Positions 35,001 through 44,426 of a DNA stretch of 64,000 bases are shown here, piece by piece (within the stretch, counting starts at the first letter, position 1; the number at the start of each line of letters is the position of its first letter). The position numbers and the translations under genes were made by a program. The notes under the pieces were generated by a model. That model worked only from the letters and a program-made list of their open reading frames with translations, was not told the DNA's origin and did no database searches. The stretch covers positions 62,001 through 126,000 of the forward strand of contig CAYJKN010000004.1 in assembly GCA_964371075.1 (NCBI GenBank), written 5' to 3'. The stretch is from UTCHB3 sp964371075. GTDB taxonomy: Bacteria > Bacteroidota > Ignavibacteria > Ignavibacteriales > Ignavibacteriaceae.

Positions 35001-36761
35001 ATGGAATTAATTGATTATGTAATTATAGCAGTTTATTTTCTTGCGAGTATGGGAATCGCTCTCTATTATTCAAAAAGAGCTTCAAAAAGCAGTGAAGAAT
35101 TTTTCCTTTCGGGACGAAATCTTCCCTGGTACCTCGCCGGGCTATCAATGGTTGCCACTACATTTGCAGCCGACACTCCTTTGGCAGTTACAGAACTGGT
35201 CTGGAAAAATGGAATTTCAGGTAACTGGGTATGGTGGAATTTTGCTTTTGGTGGTGTATTAACCGTCTTTTTCTTTGCCAAACTGTGGAGAAGAGCGGGA
35301 ATAATGACTGAAGTGGAATTCGCTGAAATTCGATATGCAGGAAAGCCGGCAAAATTCCTCAGAGGATTTAAAGCGATTTATCTTGGTCTCTTTATGAATG
35401 TTATCATCATTGGCTGGGTTAACAGTGCAATGATTTCGGTACTCACAGGCATTTTTGGTGTTCCCCCTGAAGATGTTATTCTTTATGTTTTTCTCTGCAT
35501 GGGGCTCGTGGCTGTCTATTCTGCTCTTTCCGGTTTGTGGGGAGTTGTTGTAACCGATGCTTTCCAGTTTGTACTTGCCATGTCCGCTTGCATTATTCTT
35601 GCAGTGATAGTTGTTAACTCTCCTGAAATTGGAGGGATTGATGGACTTAAAACAAAATTACCCCCCTCAGCATTTGAATTTTTCCCCAATCTCGGCGATT
35701 CTCCTATTGAAGGTGCAAAAATATTTTCTCTTTCCATTTTTTCATTTTTCGCGTTTATTGGCATTCAATGGTGGGCATCATGGTATCCGGGAGCAGAACC
35801 CGGTGGAGGTGGATATATAGCCCAAAGGATGATGTCTGCAAAAAATGAAAAACATTCAATTTTTGCAACCCTCTTTTTTCAGGGTGCACATTATGCTCTG
35901 AGACCCTGGCCCTGGATTCTGGCAGCCTTGGCAGCGGTGGTTTTATACCCCGAATTAAATGCCTCAAATTCCAAAAACGGTTACATTATGTTGATTAACG
36001 ACTTTATGCCTGTGGGATTAAAAGGATTAATGTTAGCGGCATTTTTTGCGGCATATATGAGTACCGTTGCAACACAATTAAATTGGGGCACTTCCTACAT
36101 CGTAAACGATTTTTATAAACGGTTCCTTCAACCGGGAAAAACAGAAAAACAATATGTAGTTGCATCAAAAGTGGTAACAATTCTTTTGATGATCGTTTCA
36201 GCTTTTGTTACTTTGTATATCGACCGTATATCGGGTGCGTGGGAGTTTATAATTGAATGTGGAGCGGGATTGGGACTTGTACTTATTCTTCGATGGTATT
36301 GGTGGCGTATCAATGCCTGGAGTGAAATATCAGGTATGGCAACTCCATTTATTCTGCTTCCCGTTGTTCGATATTTGGGAATTCCATTCCCCGACAGTTT
36401 ATATGTCCTTGTATTTGGAACTACTTTTGTGTGGGTAGTGGTTACATTCCTGACAAAACCCGAACCCGACGGGATTCTCCTCTCATTTTACGACAAAGTG
36501 AGACCTGAAGGAAAATTGTGGGATAGAATAAGAATCAAAGGGGGATTTCCTCCCGCGCCAACGATGATCAAATATCAGTTATTAGGCTGGTTATCGGGTG
36601 TGGTGGCAATTTACTCTCTCCTCTTTGGAAGTGGTAGTTTTATCTTTGGTGATGTGGCTAACGCTCTTTTATACGGAGTTTTTCTTATATTGGGGATTAC
36701 AGGTGTAATTTACACCCTAAATAAAATGACAGCCACAAAAAAAGTAACGAATGAATTTTAG
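35001..36761 (+). CDS. Sodium/solute symporter (SSS family), 586 residues
   Basis: A second, longer SSS transporter. The N-terminal half has EEFFLSGRNLPWYLAGLSMVATTF, the sodium-site helix, and YSALSGLWGVVVTDAFQF. The sequence PGAEPGGGGYIAQRMMSAKNEKHS is typical of a subgroup with an extended C-terminus; here ~90 extra residues include two more membrane segments (LSGVVAIYSLLFGSG, LLYGVFLILGITGV). It shares little with its upstream neighbour beyond the fold, so the tandem is not a recent duplication. The stop overlaps the HAD gene by 11 bases. Solute unknown; HAD coupling hints at a sugar or sugar phosphate (weak inference). Confidence 0.85.
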   Translation: MELIDYVIIAVYFLASMGIALYYSKRASKSSEEFFLSGRNLPWYLAGLSMVATTFAADTPLAVTELVWKNGISGNWVWWNFAFGGVLTVFFFAKLWRRAGIMTEVEFAEIRYAGKPAKFLRGFKAIYLGLFMNVIIIGWVNSAMISVLTGIFGVPPEDVILYVFLCMGLVAVYSALSGLWGVVVTDAFQFVLAMSACIILAVIVVNSPEIGGIDGLKTKLPPSAFEFFPNLGDSPIEGAKIFSLSIFSFFAFIGIQWWASWYPGAEPGGGGYIAQRMMSAKNEKHSIFATLFFQGAHYALRPWPWILAALAAVVLYPELNASNSKNGYIMLINDFMPVGLKGLMLAAFFAAYMSTVATQLNWGTSYIVNDFYKRFLQPGKTEKQYVVASKVVTILLMIVSAFVTLYIDRISGAWEFIIECGAGLGLVLILRWYWWRINAWSEISGMATPFILLPVVRYLGIPFPDSLYVLVFGTTFVWVVVTFLTKPEPDGILLSFYDKVRPEGKLWDRIRIKGGFPPAPTMIKYQLLGWLSGVVAIYSLLFGSGSFIFGDVANALLYGVFLILGITGVIYTLNKMTATKKVTNEF

Positions 36762-37581
36762 TAAAGTTAAATTGGTATTATTAGACCTCGACGGCACACT
36801 GCTTGACGATCAGGGGAATATTGGGTCGCAGAGTAAAAAATATGCCCGTTTATTGAGGGAAAAAGGGGTAATTGTTACATTTGCCAGCGGTAGAATGTTT
36901 TCAGCTCTCGATCAATATGCTGAAGAACTTTCGGTTAATGGTCCACTGATTGCATCAGATGGAGCCGTTATAAAAAATTTTCCGGGTGGTGAAGTCTTTC
37001 TGAAAATTGGTTTAAAAGATTCCAAAGTGAAGAAAGGAATTGATCTTTCTGAAAGACACCTGGTGAAGATGGTGATGTGTACTGAATCCGAAGTTTTATA
37101 CACCGAACACAATGAAGCTACCCTTCAGCTTATCGATAGATTTGGTGCTAAATTCAAAATGGTTGACAACTACCGGAATGTGACAGGGGACATTATAGAG
37201 CTCGTTTATGTCGGTGAGAACCGGCAATCATTTCAAGAAATAAAAAAATATTTTTCATTTCCCTTTTCATTTGGCCTTAAGTTGGCTTACTCAAAAAGTC
37301 AGTCGCATTTTCAATATTATCTGGAAGTGAAAAAGGGTGAAATCTCCAAGGCATCAGCTCTCAAAGTTTTATTAAAAAAACTGAAGATTTCCATTCGAGA
37401 CACCGTAGTGGTTGGTGATTGGTATAATGATGTTGCACTCTTTAAAACAAATGCAATTAAAGTTTCACTTTCAAACGCTGTTCCGGAAATCAAATTTTTG
37501 TCAGATGTTAAGCTGGAAAAAAGCAACAACGAAGATGGGGTAGGCGAGTTGCTTGAAAGAATTTACAGTCAAATACCATAA
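36751..37581 (+). CDS. HAD-superfamily (Cof-type, IIB cap) phosphatase
   Basis: A 276-residue cytosolic phosphatase. LLDLDGTLLDD is motif I with the nucleophile Asp and the acid/base Asp; VTFASGRM is motif II; VVVGDWYNDVALF is the metal-binding motif IV. The cap region of ~100 residues sits between motifs II and III, as in the Cof/YidA group that acts on sugar phosphates and flavin phosphates. It overlaps the transporter stop by 11 bases and is followed by the 7TM-HD gene after 9 bases. Confidence 0.88.
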   Translation: MNFSKVKLVLLDLDGTLLDDQGNIGSQSKKYARLLREKGVIVTFASGRMFSALDQYAEELSVNGPLIASDGAVIKNFPGGEVFLKIGLKDSKVKKGIDLSERHLVKMVMCTESEVLYTEHNEATLQLIDRFGAKFKMVDNYRNVTGDIIELVYVGENRQSFQEIKKYFSFPFSFGLKLAYSKSQSHFQYYLEVKKGEISKASALKVLLKKLKISIRDTVVVGDWYNDVALFKTNAIKVSLSNAVPEIKFLSDVKLEKSNNEDGVGELLERIYSQIP

Positions 37582-37590
37582 GGCATTCGT

Positions 37591-39756
37591 GTGACTTACG
37601 AAAAGTTTAAATCAAGCCGTTATATAAAACTGATCCTCTGGTTTGGTACAGCGTTGCTTATTGCCCTGTTGTTCCCCAAGGCTGAAGTGGTGGATATTGA
37701 GGCAGAATCGGGAAATATATGGTTAAAAGAAGATCTTATTGCAGATAGAAGTTTCCCCATCTTAAAAAATGAGAAGGTGTACGCAGCGGAAGTTGACAGT
37801 GCCATTAAAGCTGTAAAACAGGTTTTTGTCGTTACTGAGTCCGACAGTTTAATAAAAGATACAATAAGAAGTTTACAAAGAGCGCTCGACAGAGCATTTA
37901 TGGATCATTCCCGACTCGAAACCGATCGGGTTCTCACAATTTTCTCTCCTGCCACAAAAGCATATCTGATCAGTTTTTATGATTCAACCTCGGGTAAAAC
38001 TTCACAGATATATAAAAATCTTGATAACATAGAAGCCATAATGATCAGGGTGAGCCAATCGGGTACTCTCAGTTTAAATTATGATCAAATTCCCAAAGAT
38101 ACTATTGCAATTAGAAGGGGTAACTTCCAGGAGAATAAAAGCAAATATGATTATGCTGAACTGAATATTGCCAACAAAAGAATTGCGGTTGATCTCGCCA
38201 ATTATTATACCGATTCACTTGAATATCGAGCCCTGACAGAAGTGGCGACAAAACTTTTTGTAGCAAAACTGGCATACAGCAGTGAACTTACTGCAGAAGA
38301 GACAGATATCGCTCGAAACAAGGTTAGCAAAAACTCTGGAATCGTGGTGAATAATGAAAGGATAATCAGCAAACATGAGAGAATTACTCCTGAAACAAAA
38401 ATGAAGCTCGATTCGTTTAAATCTGCAAGGGTTCAGGACCTTAATCTCTTTGACAAAGCACGACAATATTCGGGAAAATTTCTTCACATAGCAGTATTGC
38501 TTGGGCTGTTGGGTGCTTTTTTGTACAATTTTAGAAAAACGATTTTTGAAGACAATATCAAACTTGCGATTTTTTCTGTCCTTTTCCTTTCAGTTTCCTA
38601 TTTAACTTATCTCACAAATGCATTTAATATTGGTGGGTCGTGGCATTTGTTGATACTTATTCCAACGGTCTCCCTCCTCCTTACAATAATGTTTGATTCA
38701 AGAGTCGGAATTTATTCCACTCTGATAATTTCATTGATTAGTGCGGGACTTGGCGGTAATGATTATTCAATTGTTGTGTTACATGTTGTTGCCGGAACAC
38801 TGGGCGTTTATTCTGTAAGGGATATAAAAAACAGGCAACAGATTTATCGAGGAATGATATTCATCTTTCTTGGATATTCTTTGGTTAATTTGTTCCTCTC
38901 GTTTGAAAGTCTGAGTGAATGGTCACGATTGCTTGAAAGTGTTTTATATTCAGGAATTAATTCGCTCTTAAGTCCTATTCTCACTTATGGTTTGTTGATC
39001 TTTTTTGAGAAGACATTTAAGATTACAACCGATCTTACACTGGTTGAACTCTCCAATACTGATCATCCTTTGTTAAAAGAGATGTACCACGCTTCGCCCG
39101 GTACCTTCTACCACTCACAATCGGTTGCGAGACTGGCTGAGGCAGCTGCAGAAAAAATCGGGGCTGACACGCTTTTAGTGAAGGTTGGTGCTCTCTATCA
39201 TGATATCGGAAAATCGATTTCTCCCTACTATTTTATTGAAAATCAGGGACCTGCACAAAATCTTCATAACGAGCTAACTCCCGAGATCAGTGTAAAAGTG
39301 ATAAAAGATCATGTGACGATGGGAATTGAACTGGCTAAACGACAGCACCTCCCGCAGGAGATAATAGAATTTATACCGACACATCACGGAACAGGACTTA
39401 TTAAAATTTTTTACGACAAAGCTGTTCAGTTGTATGGCAAGGAAAATGTAAATAAAGATGATTACAGATATGTGGGTCCCAAACCCCATACCCGTGAACA
39501 GGCAATTTTAATGATGGCTGATAAGTGTGAATCTGCTTCAAGAAGTCTCACAACACCGGAACCACAGACTCTTGAAAATCTGATTAATAATCTCATAAAT
39601 CAGACTCTCCACGAAAAGGAACTTGATGAAGCTCCGATTACATTATCTGAAGTGGAAGAGATTAAAAAGGTCTTTTTTAATTCGTTAATGACTTCCAAGC
39701 ACAGCAGAATCAGATATCCTGAACAGGAAAAACTTGAAAAAGAATCAAAAGACTGA
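37591..39756 (+). CDS. 7TM-HD cyclic-di-AMP phosphodiesterase (PgpH family)
   Basis: A 721-residue membrane protein starting at GTG 37591. One N-terminal helix (about 13-24) is followed by an extracytoplasmic 7TMR-HDED domain, seven helices at about 290-470, and a cytoplasmic HD domain. The HD dyad is H537-D538 in GALYHDIGKSISPYYF; HASPGTFYHSQSVARLAE and FIPTHHGTGLI hold the other metal ligands. This order is that of PgpH, which hydrolyses cyclic di-AMP. A diadenylate cyclase is not in the window. The 3' end overlaps the xer gene by 23 bases. Confidence 0.9.
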   Translation: MTYEKFKSSRYIKLILWFGTALLIALLFPKAEVVDIEAESGNIWLKEDLIADRSFPILKNEKVYAAEVDSAIKAVKQVFVVTESDSLIKDTIRSLQRALDRAFMDHSRLETDRVLTIFSPATKAYLISFYDSTSGKTSQIYKNLDNIEAIMIRVSQSGTLSLNYDQIPKDTIAIRRGNFQENKSKYDYAELNIANKRIAVDLANYYTDSLEYRALTEVATKLFVAKLAYSSELTAEETDIARNKVSKNSGIVVNNERIISKHERITPETKMKLDSFKSARVQDLNLFDKARQYSGKFLHIAVLLGLLGAFLYNFRKTIFEDNIKLAIFSVLFLSVSYLTYLTNAFNIGGSWHLLILIPTVSLLLTIMFDSRVGIYSTLIISLISAGLGGNDYSIVVLHVVAGTLGVYSVRDIKNRQQIYRGMIFIFLGYSLVNLFLSFESLSEWSRLLESVLYSGINSLLSPILTYGLLIFFEKTFKITTDLTLVELSNTDHPLLKEMYHASPGTFYHSQSVARLAEAAAEKIGADTLLVKVGALYHDIGKSISPYYFIENQGPAQNLHNELTPEISVKVIKDHVTMGIELAKRQHLPQEIIEFIPTHHGTGLIKIFYDKAVQLYGKENVNKDDYRYVGPKPHTREQAILMMADKCESASRSLTTPEPQTLENLINNLINQTLHEKELDEAPITLSEVEEIKKVFFNSLMTSKHSRIRYPEQEKLEKESKD

Positions 39757-40651
39757 TCAACTTGATCAGTTTCTTGGTGATTATCTTAACGAGTTACGTT
39801 ATGAAAGAAATCTTGCTGAAAACTCACTCGAGTCGTACAGCCGGGATATAAAATCTTTCCTCCGTTTCCTTTCAGATGCATCAATAAATGATCTAAGTGA
39901 TGTAACCGTTGAAAACGGCAGGGAGTTTTTTTTACTCCTCTCCCAATCAGGTCTAAATGAAAGATCTCTGGCCCGTTTTCATTCCTCCATCAAAGGATTT
40001 TTTTCATTTCTTGTTGTTTCCGAATATATCACCAAAAATCCTGTCGCCAGAATTAAACCCCCAAAATTAAAGAAAAAACTTCCGGAGGTTCTTTCCCCCG
40101 CAGAAATTGATGCTCTGATCTCCAAAACTGACGATGAAACCCCTTCGGGACTAAGAGACCGGGCAATCATCGAAGTTTTATACGCTTGTGGAATAAGAGT
40201 TTCAGAACTTGCCGGAATGAAAAAGAACGATATCTTTTTTGATGACGAAATGATTCGGGTTTTAGGTAAGGGAAGTAAAGAACGTCTTGTCCCTATTGGT
40301 TCTTCAGCTATAAATGCTCTAACAAACTACCTGACTTTTGGCAGACCAATAATCGCCAAACCGGGAGGTGGAAATACCCTCTTTATAAACTCGAAAAGGG
40401 GTGGGGGACTAACCCGGGTAGGAATCTGGAAGATTATAAAACATTATGCGGAGCTTGCCGGACTTGAAAAAAGAGTTTATCCCCATATTTTCAGACACTC
40501 GTTCGCCACTCATTTAATCGAGGGTGGTGCAAATATCCGCGCAGTACAGGAAATGCTTGGTCATACCGATATTTCAGTGACTCAAATATATACTCACATC
40601 GACATCACCTACATCCGCGAAGTTGTGCATCAATACCACCCGCGAGGGTAG
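39734..40651 (+). CDS. Tyrosine recombinase XerC/XerD
   Basis: A 305-residue site-specific recombinase with the N-terminal SAM-like core-binding domain (FLGDYLNELRYERNLAENSL) and full catalytic domain. Catalytic residues are visible in CGIRVSELAGM (Arg I), GKGSKERLVPIG (Lys), HIFRHSFATHL (His-x-x-Arg), LGHTDISVTQIYTHI (His, Tyr). It looks like a housekeeping Xer enzyme for chromosome dimer resolution, not an integrase: it sits in a housekeeping run without att repeats or phage genes. No ATG is available; TTG 39734 starts inside the upstream gene. I cannot separate XerC from XerD. Confidence 0.9.
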   Translation: MKKNQKTDQLDQFLGDYLNELRYERNLAENSLESYSRDIKSFLRFLSDASINDLSDVTVENGREFFLLLSQSGLNERSLARFHSSIKGFFSFLVVSEYITKNPVARIKPPKLKKKLPEVLSPAEIDALISKTDDETPSGLRDRAIIEVLYACGIRVSELAGMKKNDIFFDDEMIRVLGKGSKERLVPIGSSAINALTNYLTFGRPIIAKPGGGNTLFINSKRGGGLTRVGIWKIIKHYAELAGLEKRVYPHIFRHSFATHLIEGGANIRAVQEMLGHTDISVTQIYTHIDITYIREVVHQYHPRG

Positions 40652-40768
40652 TTACACACCTTGAATATCATCTCAGAATTATTAACTTTAAACTTCAAAT
40701 TACCTTGTTTTGTGTTGATCGTTGATAAACCGTTTTAATAAATATTCCAAACACAATCTGAATTCCGA

Positions 40769-41740
40769 ATGAAAAAAATTCTTTTAATACCGGTCCTGAT
40801 TCTCTTTGTCCTTTTTCTTCATTCTTGTGGAAATGGAAACGAAGGTAACTCCGGATTGATTGGCGAAGATGTCATTCCAATTGTCGGAGATGAAGGATCG
40901 GGTAAAAAAGTTTTTGTTCACTCTCTCGCCGAAGGAAAAACGGAAGTTTTTGAAGCCCTGAAAGAGTTAACTCCTTTTTTAATAACCGGAACTGGTGAAC
41001 GCGGTAACTACTTTTTTGTCACGGGGAATGAGTATAACAAGACGGAAGGATACATCGATTCAATAGTGGTTCATATCCACAATTATCAGGGAACAAGAGT
41101 TGTTCTTGGATCACCAAAAGTTTCAAAGATATTTTCAAATATCCTCGACGGAAACACAATGAATCTGGTTCTTTACCATCTTGAACTTGTGAATCAAAGG
41201 ATATACAGAGATAATTATTTAATAGACAGCACCGGCAGGATTGTAAGTAAAGGGAAAGAAAAATTTGATCTTTTGCAGGGACAAATTCCTGATGTTCCAT
41301 CAATCAAAGTGAACAACACCTCCCCGGATGGACTAAAAACCATTACCATCGAACATGGTGAACAAAACAAAATTCTCCTCACTGATAACAAAACAACCAA
41401 GGTGAAACAGATTTTGTCAACCACTCAAAAAATTGACAGAGTTTATTGGACACCTGATAAAGAGTCATTAATTCTTCTTACATCCAACCTTGATGTTCAA
41501 AAACAGGATCACGACACTTCGTCAACTCTCCTTGTTTATTCTCTGAAAAAGATGGATTATATCGCCAAATTTTCAGGAAGGGGATACAGGACCTTCTCCG
41601 TTAAAAAGGATAAACTTGTCTTTGATGACCTGGAGAACGAAACCAGGTATGTGAGAATTTATGATCTGAAAAGCATGCGTGAGCTAAGGCAAATTCGAAT
41701 GAAAAACGGTTGTAGTATCAGATTTTTACCATTTTATTGA
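40769..41740 (+). CDS. Lipoprotein of unknown function, 323 residues
   Basis: A lipoprotein signal (MKKILLIPVLILFVLFLHSC, lipobox Cys20) is followed by a Gly/Asn-rich tether. The rest is beta-rich and includes DNKTTKVKQIL, RVYWTPDKESLILLTSN and GYRTFSVKKDKLVFDDLEN, resembling TolB/PD40-type propeller blades. I assign no function. The ABC exporter gene follows after 7 bases, so they are probably co-transcribed. Confidence 0.75.
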   Translation: MKKILLIPVLILFVLFLHSCGNGNEGNSGLIGEDVIPIVGDEGSGKKVFVHSLAEGKTEVFEALKELTPFLITGTGERGNYFFVTGNEYNKTEGYIDSIVVHIHNYQGTRVVLGSPKVSKIFSNILDGNTMNLVLYHLELVNQRIYRDNYLIDSTGRIVSKGKEKFDLLQGQIPDVPSIKVNNTSPDGLKTITIEHGEQNKILLTDNKTTKVKQILSTTQKIDRVYWTPDKESLILLTSNLDVQKQDHDTSSTLLVYSLKKMDYIAKFSGRGYRTFSVKKDKLVFDDLENETRYVRIYDLKSMRELRQIRMKNGCSIRFLPFY

Positions 41741-41747
41741 CAAAACT

Positions 41748-43610
41748 TTGAATACATATTACAGATTATTACGCTATTCATCAAAATATTGGAAGTATCT
41801 CTCCCTTTCAATTATTTGCACAATTATATTTGCTCTATTGAATGGTGCCTCGGTTTACCTCTCAATTCCTCTGCTCGATACTCTGTTTAATTCGGGTGCA
41901 ACAACCAGTTCTGCTGTTAGCGAAGGAACTGTTGGTAAGGTTTCAACTTCAATTTTACCCGATTTTATAATTGACATCAAGGATGGCATTTCAAACTCTT
42001 TTAATGATTTTATTTTTGCCGGTGGTAAAACAGACGCTCTTTTCAGAATTTGTATAATAATCTTTTTTGCTTTTATCCTTAAAAATATAGCGGGTTATTT
42101 TCAGGCATATTTTCTCAATTATGTTGAGCAAGGCATTGTCAGAGATTTAAGAGACGCAGCTTATGAACAGTTGCACAAACTCCCCATAAGCTATTTTAAA
42201 AGTGAGCGGGTTGGAAATCTGATATCAATAATCGTTAACGATGTAACTGCTGTCCAAAACAGTGTATCTGCAACTTTTTTAAATTTAATCAGAGAACCCC
42301 TTTCAATAATAGTTTTTCTTGGAATTGCCATCAGCATAAGTTGGGAGCTTACACTCATCTCTCTCATCACCCTGCCATTTAGTGCCGGGATTATCTCATG
42401 GATTGGAATCAAGCTCAGGAAATACAGTCAAAGAATACAGGAAAAAATTGCTGATATTACCAGTGTAATCCAGGAAACAATTTCAGGGGTTAAGATAGTA
42501 AAAGCATTTGGAACAGAGAATTATGAAAATAATAAATTTAAGAAGGAGACTGAGGGTTATTTCAGAATGGTTCTCAAGATCACCAGAGTGAGAAATCTTT
42601 CATCTCCTATAACTGAAATCCTTAGTGTGGGTGTTGGTGTGGTTATCATCTATTATGGAGGTACAATGGTGCTCAATAATGGTGAGATTAAAGCGAGCGA
42701 ATTTCTTGGATTCCTTTTTGCAATTTTTCAGTTGTTACCACCAATTAAAGAACTGAGTGGAGTAAACAACCGTATTCAGGAATCATCCGCTGCCGGTGAC
42801 CGAATTTTTGAAATTATCGATACACAACCTGATATTGTGAATAAAGAAGACGCTATTCCTGTAAAAGAGTTTAAATCGCAAGTGATATTTGATAATGTAG
42901 GATTTGCGTATCCCGACGAACCCGGTGAAAAGGTATTGGATAAAATAAATTTTTCTGTCAATAAAGGGGAAGTGGTGGCACTTGTAGGACCAAGTGGTGG
43001 CGGAAAATCAACACTTGTAGATCTTTTACCCCGGTTTTATGATGTCACTTCAGGAACCATAAAATTTGACGGAACCGACATCCGTGATCTAAAAATAGAA
43101 GACCTAAGAAAATTTATCGGGATTGTAACTCAGGAGACAATTCTCTTCAACGACTCGATCAAAAATAATATCTGTTATGGTAGCAGCAACTTCAGTGAGG
43201 AAAAAATAATTGAGGCTGCTAAAATTGCAAATGCACACAATTTTATTATTGAGATGCCCAATGGATATAATACAGAGATTGGGGAGAGGGGAGTTAAACT
43301 CTCGGGTGGCCAGAGACAGCGACTTGCCATCGCCCGGGCACTTCTGAAAAATCCGGAAATAATGATATTTGATGAGGCGACAAGTGCCTTGGATAACGAA
43401 TCCGAAAAACTTGTACAGGAAGCTCTCGACAGGCTTATGAAAAGCAGAACAGTGGTTGTTATTGCACACAGGCTGTCAACCATTAAAAATGCCGACAAAA
43501 TTTTAGTACTCCAGGATGGTGAAATAATCCAATCCGGAAGTCACGATTCACTGCTCGAACAAGGTGGTCTCTACAAAAAATTGTATGAGATGCAGTTTCG
43601 GGATAAATAG
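41748..43610 (+). CDS. ABC exporter, fused membrane and ATPase domains (MsbA-like)
   Basis: A 620-residue half-transporter: six membrane helices in ~1-340 and a nucleotide-binding domain in ~370-620. Walker A is GPSGGGKSTL, the signature LSGGQRQRLAIARA, Walker B IMIFDEATSALD, and the H-loop VVIAHRLSTI. The type matches lipid A flippase MsbA and related lipid or peptide exporters. Given the lipid A genes elsewhere in the window, an MsbA role is reasonable but not shown. No ATG is available before the first helix, so TTG 41748 is the likely start, 7 bases after the lipoprotein stop. Confidence 0.9.
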   Translation: MNTYYRLLRYSSKYWKYLSLSIICTIIFALLNGASVYLSIPLLDTLFNSGATTSSAVSEGTVGKVSTSILPDFIIDIKDGISNSFNDFIFAGGKTDALFRICIIIFFAFILKNIAGYFQAYFLNYVEQGIVRDLRDAAYEQLHKLPISYFKSERVGNLISIIVNDVTAVQNSVSATFLNLIREPLSIIVFLGIAISISWELTLISLITLPFSAGIISWIGIKLRKYSQRIQEKIADITSVIQETISGVKIVKAFGTENYENNKFKKETEGYFRMVLKITRVRNLSSPITEILSVGVGVVIIYYGGTMVLNNGEIKASEFLGFLFAIFQLLPPIKELSGVNNRIQESSAAGDRIFEIIDTQPDIVNKEDAIPVKEFKSQVIFDNVGFAYPDEPGEKVLDKINFSVNKGEVVALVGPSGGGKSTLVDLLPRFYDVTSGTIKFDGTDIRDLKIEDLRKFIGIVTQETILFNDSIKNNICYGSSNFSEEKIIEAAKIANAHNFIIEMPNGYNTEIGERGVKLSGGQRQRLAIARALLKNPEIMIFDEATSALDNESEKLVQEALDRLMKSRTVVVIAHRLSTIKNADKILVLQDGEIIQSGSHDSLLEQGGLYKKLYEMQFRDK

Positions 43611-43640
43611 ATTTTCAACCATCAAACAAAAGGTAAAAAA

Positions 43641-44096
43641 ATGAAAAAGATATATTCTATAATTGGAATTATTGCACTTGTGGTTTTGTTCGCAGGATGT
43701 GCATCCTCCGGAACCGACCAAATGGATGTTCAAGCCGGTGCAAGAGCAAAAGTTAACGAGTTTCTTACAATCATGACATCAGAAGAAAGACCTGCTACCA
43801 TGATTGACTTTATCTCGCCTTCTTACATGAAAGCAGCGGGACTAAATCCAAGCGAATACTCGGTCAACACCTACTATCCAAAAACTTATGTTATCGAACA
43901 AGTATTTCCGTCACCCGATCTTACAAATTCAGTGAATGTAGTTGTCGCCATCTATGGTGAAAACAAAGCCTGGGCACACAGATTAACATTTGTTGTCTTA
44001 AATGAAGATGACAAACTTTCTTTCTTCCCTGGCAAACATGCAACCGATACCAAATATGTTGATCCCTGGTACAAAATCGACGAATACGTGAAATAA
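43641..44096 (+). CDS. Small lipoprotein, 151 residues
   Basis: The signal MKKIYSIIGIIALVVLFAGC has a lipobox at FAGC (Cys20). The mature part has an N-terminal helix (AGARAKVNEFLTIMTSEE) and an alpha/beta domain ending DPWYKIDEYVK. No family recognised. It lies 30 bases behind the ABC exporter. Confidence 0.75.
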   Translation: MKKIYSIIGIIALVVLFAGCASSGTDQMDVQAGARAKVNEFLTIMTSEERPATMIDFISPSYMKAAGLNPSEYSVNTYYPKTYVIEQVFPSPDLTNSVNVVVAIYGENKAWAHRLTFVVLNEDDKLSFFPGKHATDTKYVDPWYKIDEYVK

Positions 44097-44129
44097 TGCA
44101 ATAATCCAATAATGCAGTAATCCAATAAT
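44093..44129 (+). repeat. 9-base tandem units '(t)gcaataat / ccaataat' right after a stop codon
   Basis: The sequence reads 'aataatgcaataatccaat' continuing as alternating gcagtaat/ccaataat units. The same array directly follows the rrf2 stop at 52219-52251. Confidence 0.8.
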
Positions 44130-44191
44130 ATTTGATAGAACGGTGATGAGACGGATCAAGCGGATATGTTTTACCTGAGACAACATATTCC

Positions 44192-44290
44192 ATTTTCCTC
44201 AAAGAGGAATTAATATTCGTAGCGTCTCGATTGCCTTCTGTAGTACGAAATATCGTTAGAGAAAATCTAAATTTCCATCGTGAAGAGAGG
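44192..44290 (+). repeat. Family B repeat
   Basis: 'aagaggaattaatattcgta' + 'gcgtctcgattgcc' is followed by 'atcgttagagaaaatctaaatt', matching 52345-52420. Confidence 0.7.
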
Positions 44291-44314
44291 CTGTCTCAAA
44301 AGGGCAGCCTTTTT
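44288..44314 (+). terminator. Terminator downstream of the ABC exporter / lipoprotein unit
   Basis: An 8-base-pair stem (aggctgtc / ggcagcct, one G-T pair), loop tcaaaag, then five T's. It lies ~190 bases after the lipoprotein stop and may also act on the opposite strand only weakly. Confidence 0.75.
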
Positions 44315-44330
44315 GTGTATCTTGTCATTT

Positions 44331-44409
44331 GCCCGGAAGGGGTCATGTATGGATAGAGGAATAATTGCAAAATCAAAATGCGCCCCGGCAGGGGTGCCCT
44401 ATGGATATA
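44331..44409 (+). repeat. Family A repeats (forward)
   Basis: Two units: 'gcccggaaggggtcatgtat' + 'ggatag', and 'cgccccggcaggggtgccct' + 'atggatag', joined by 'aataattgcaaaatcaaaatg'. Confidence 0.8.
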
Positions 44410-44426
44410 GGGTTTCTGCTAACATT

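Larger units (their letters stand above)
44097..44426. other. Intergenic repeat island 3 between convergent genes
   Basis: Directly after the lipoprotein stop come four 9-base units (44097-44129), then family B (44192-44290), a terminator (44288-44314) and family A (44331-44409). No gene is present. A short + strand open frame from 44280 runs through these repeats and over the antisense of the acetyltransferase. Confidence 0.7.

Noticed and set aside
39734..40651. Phage or integrative-element integrase
   Set aside because: The gene overlaps a housekeeping gene, looks like XerC/D in length and motifs, and no att repeats or other mobile genes are nearby.
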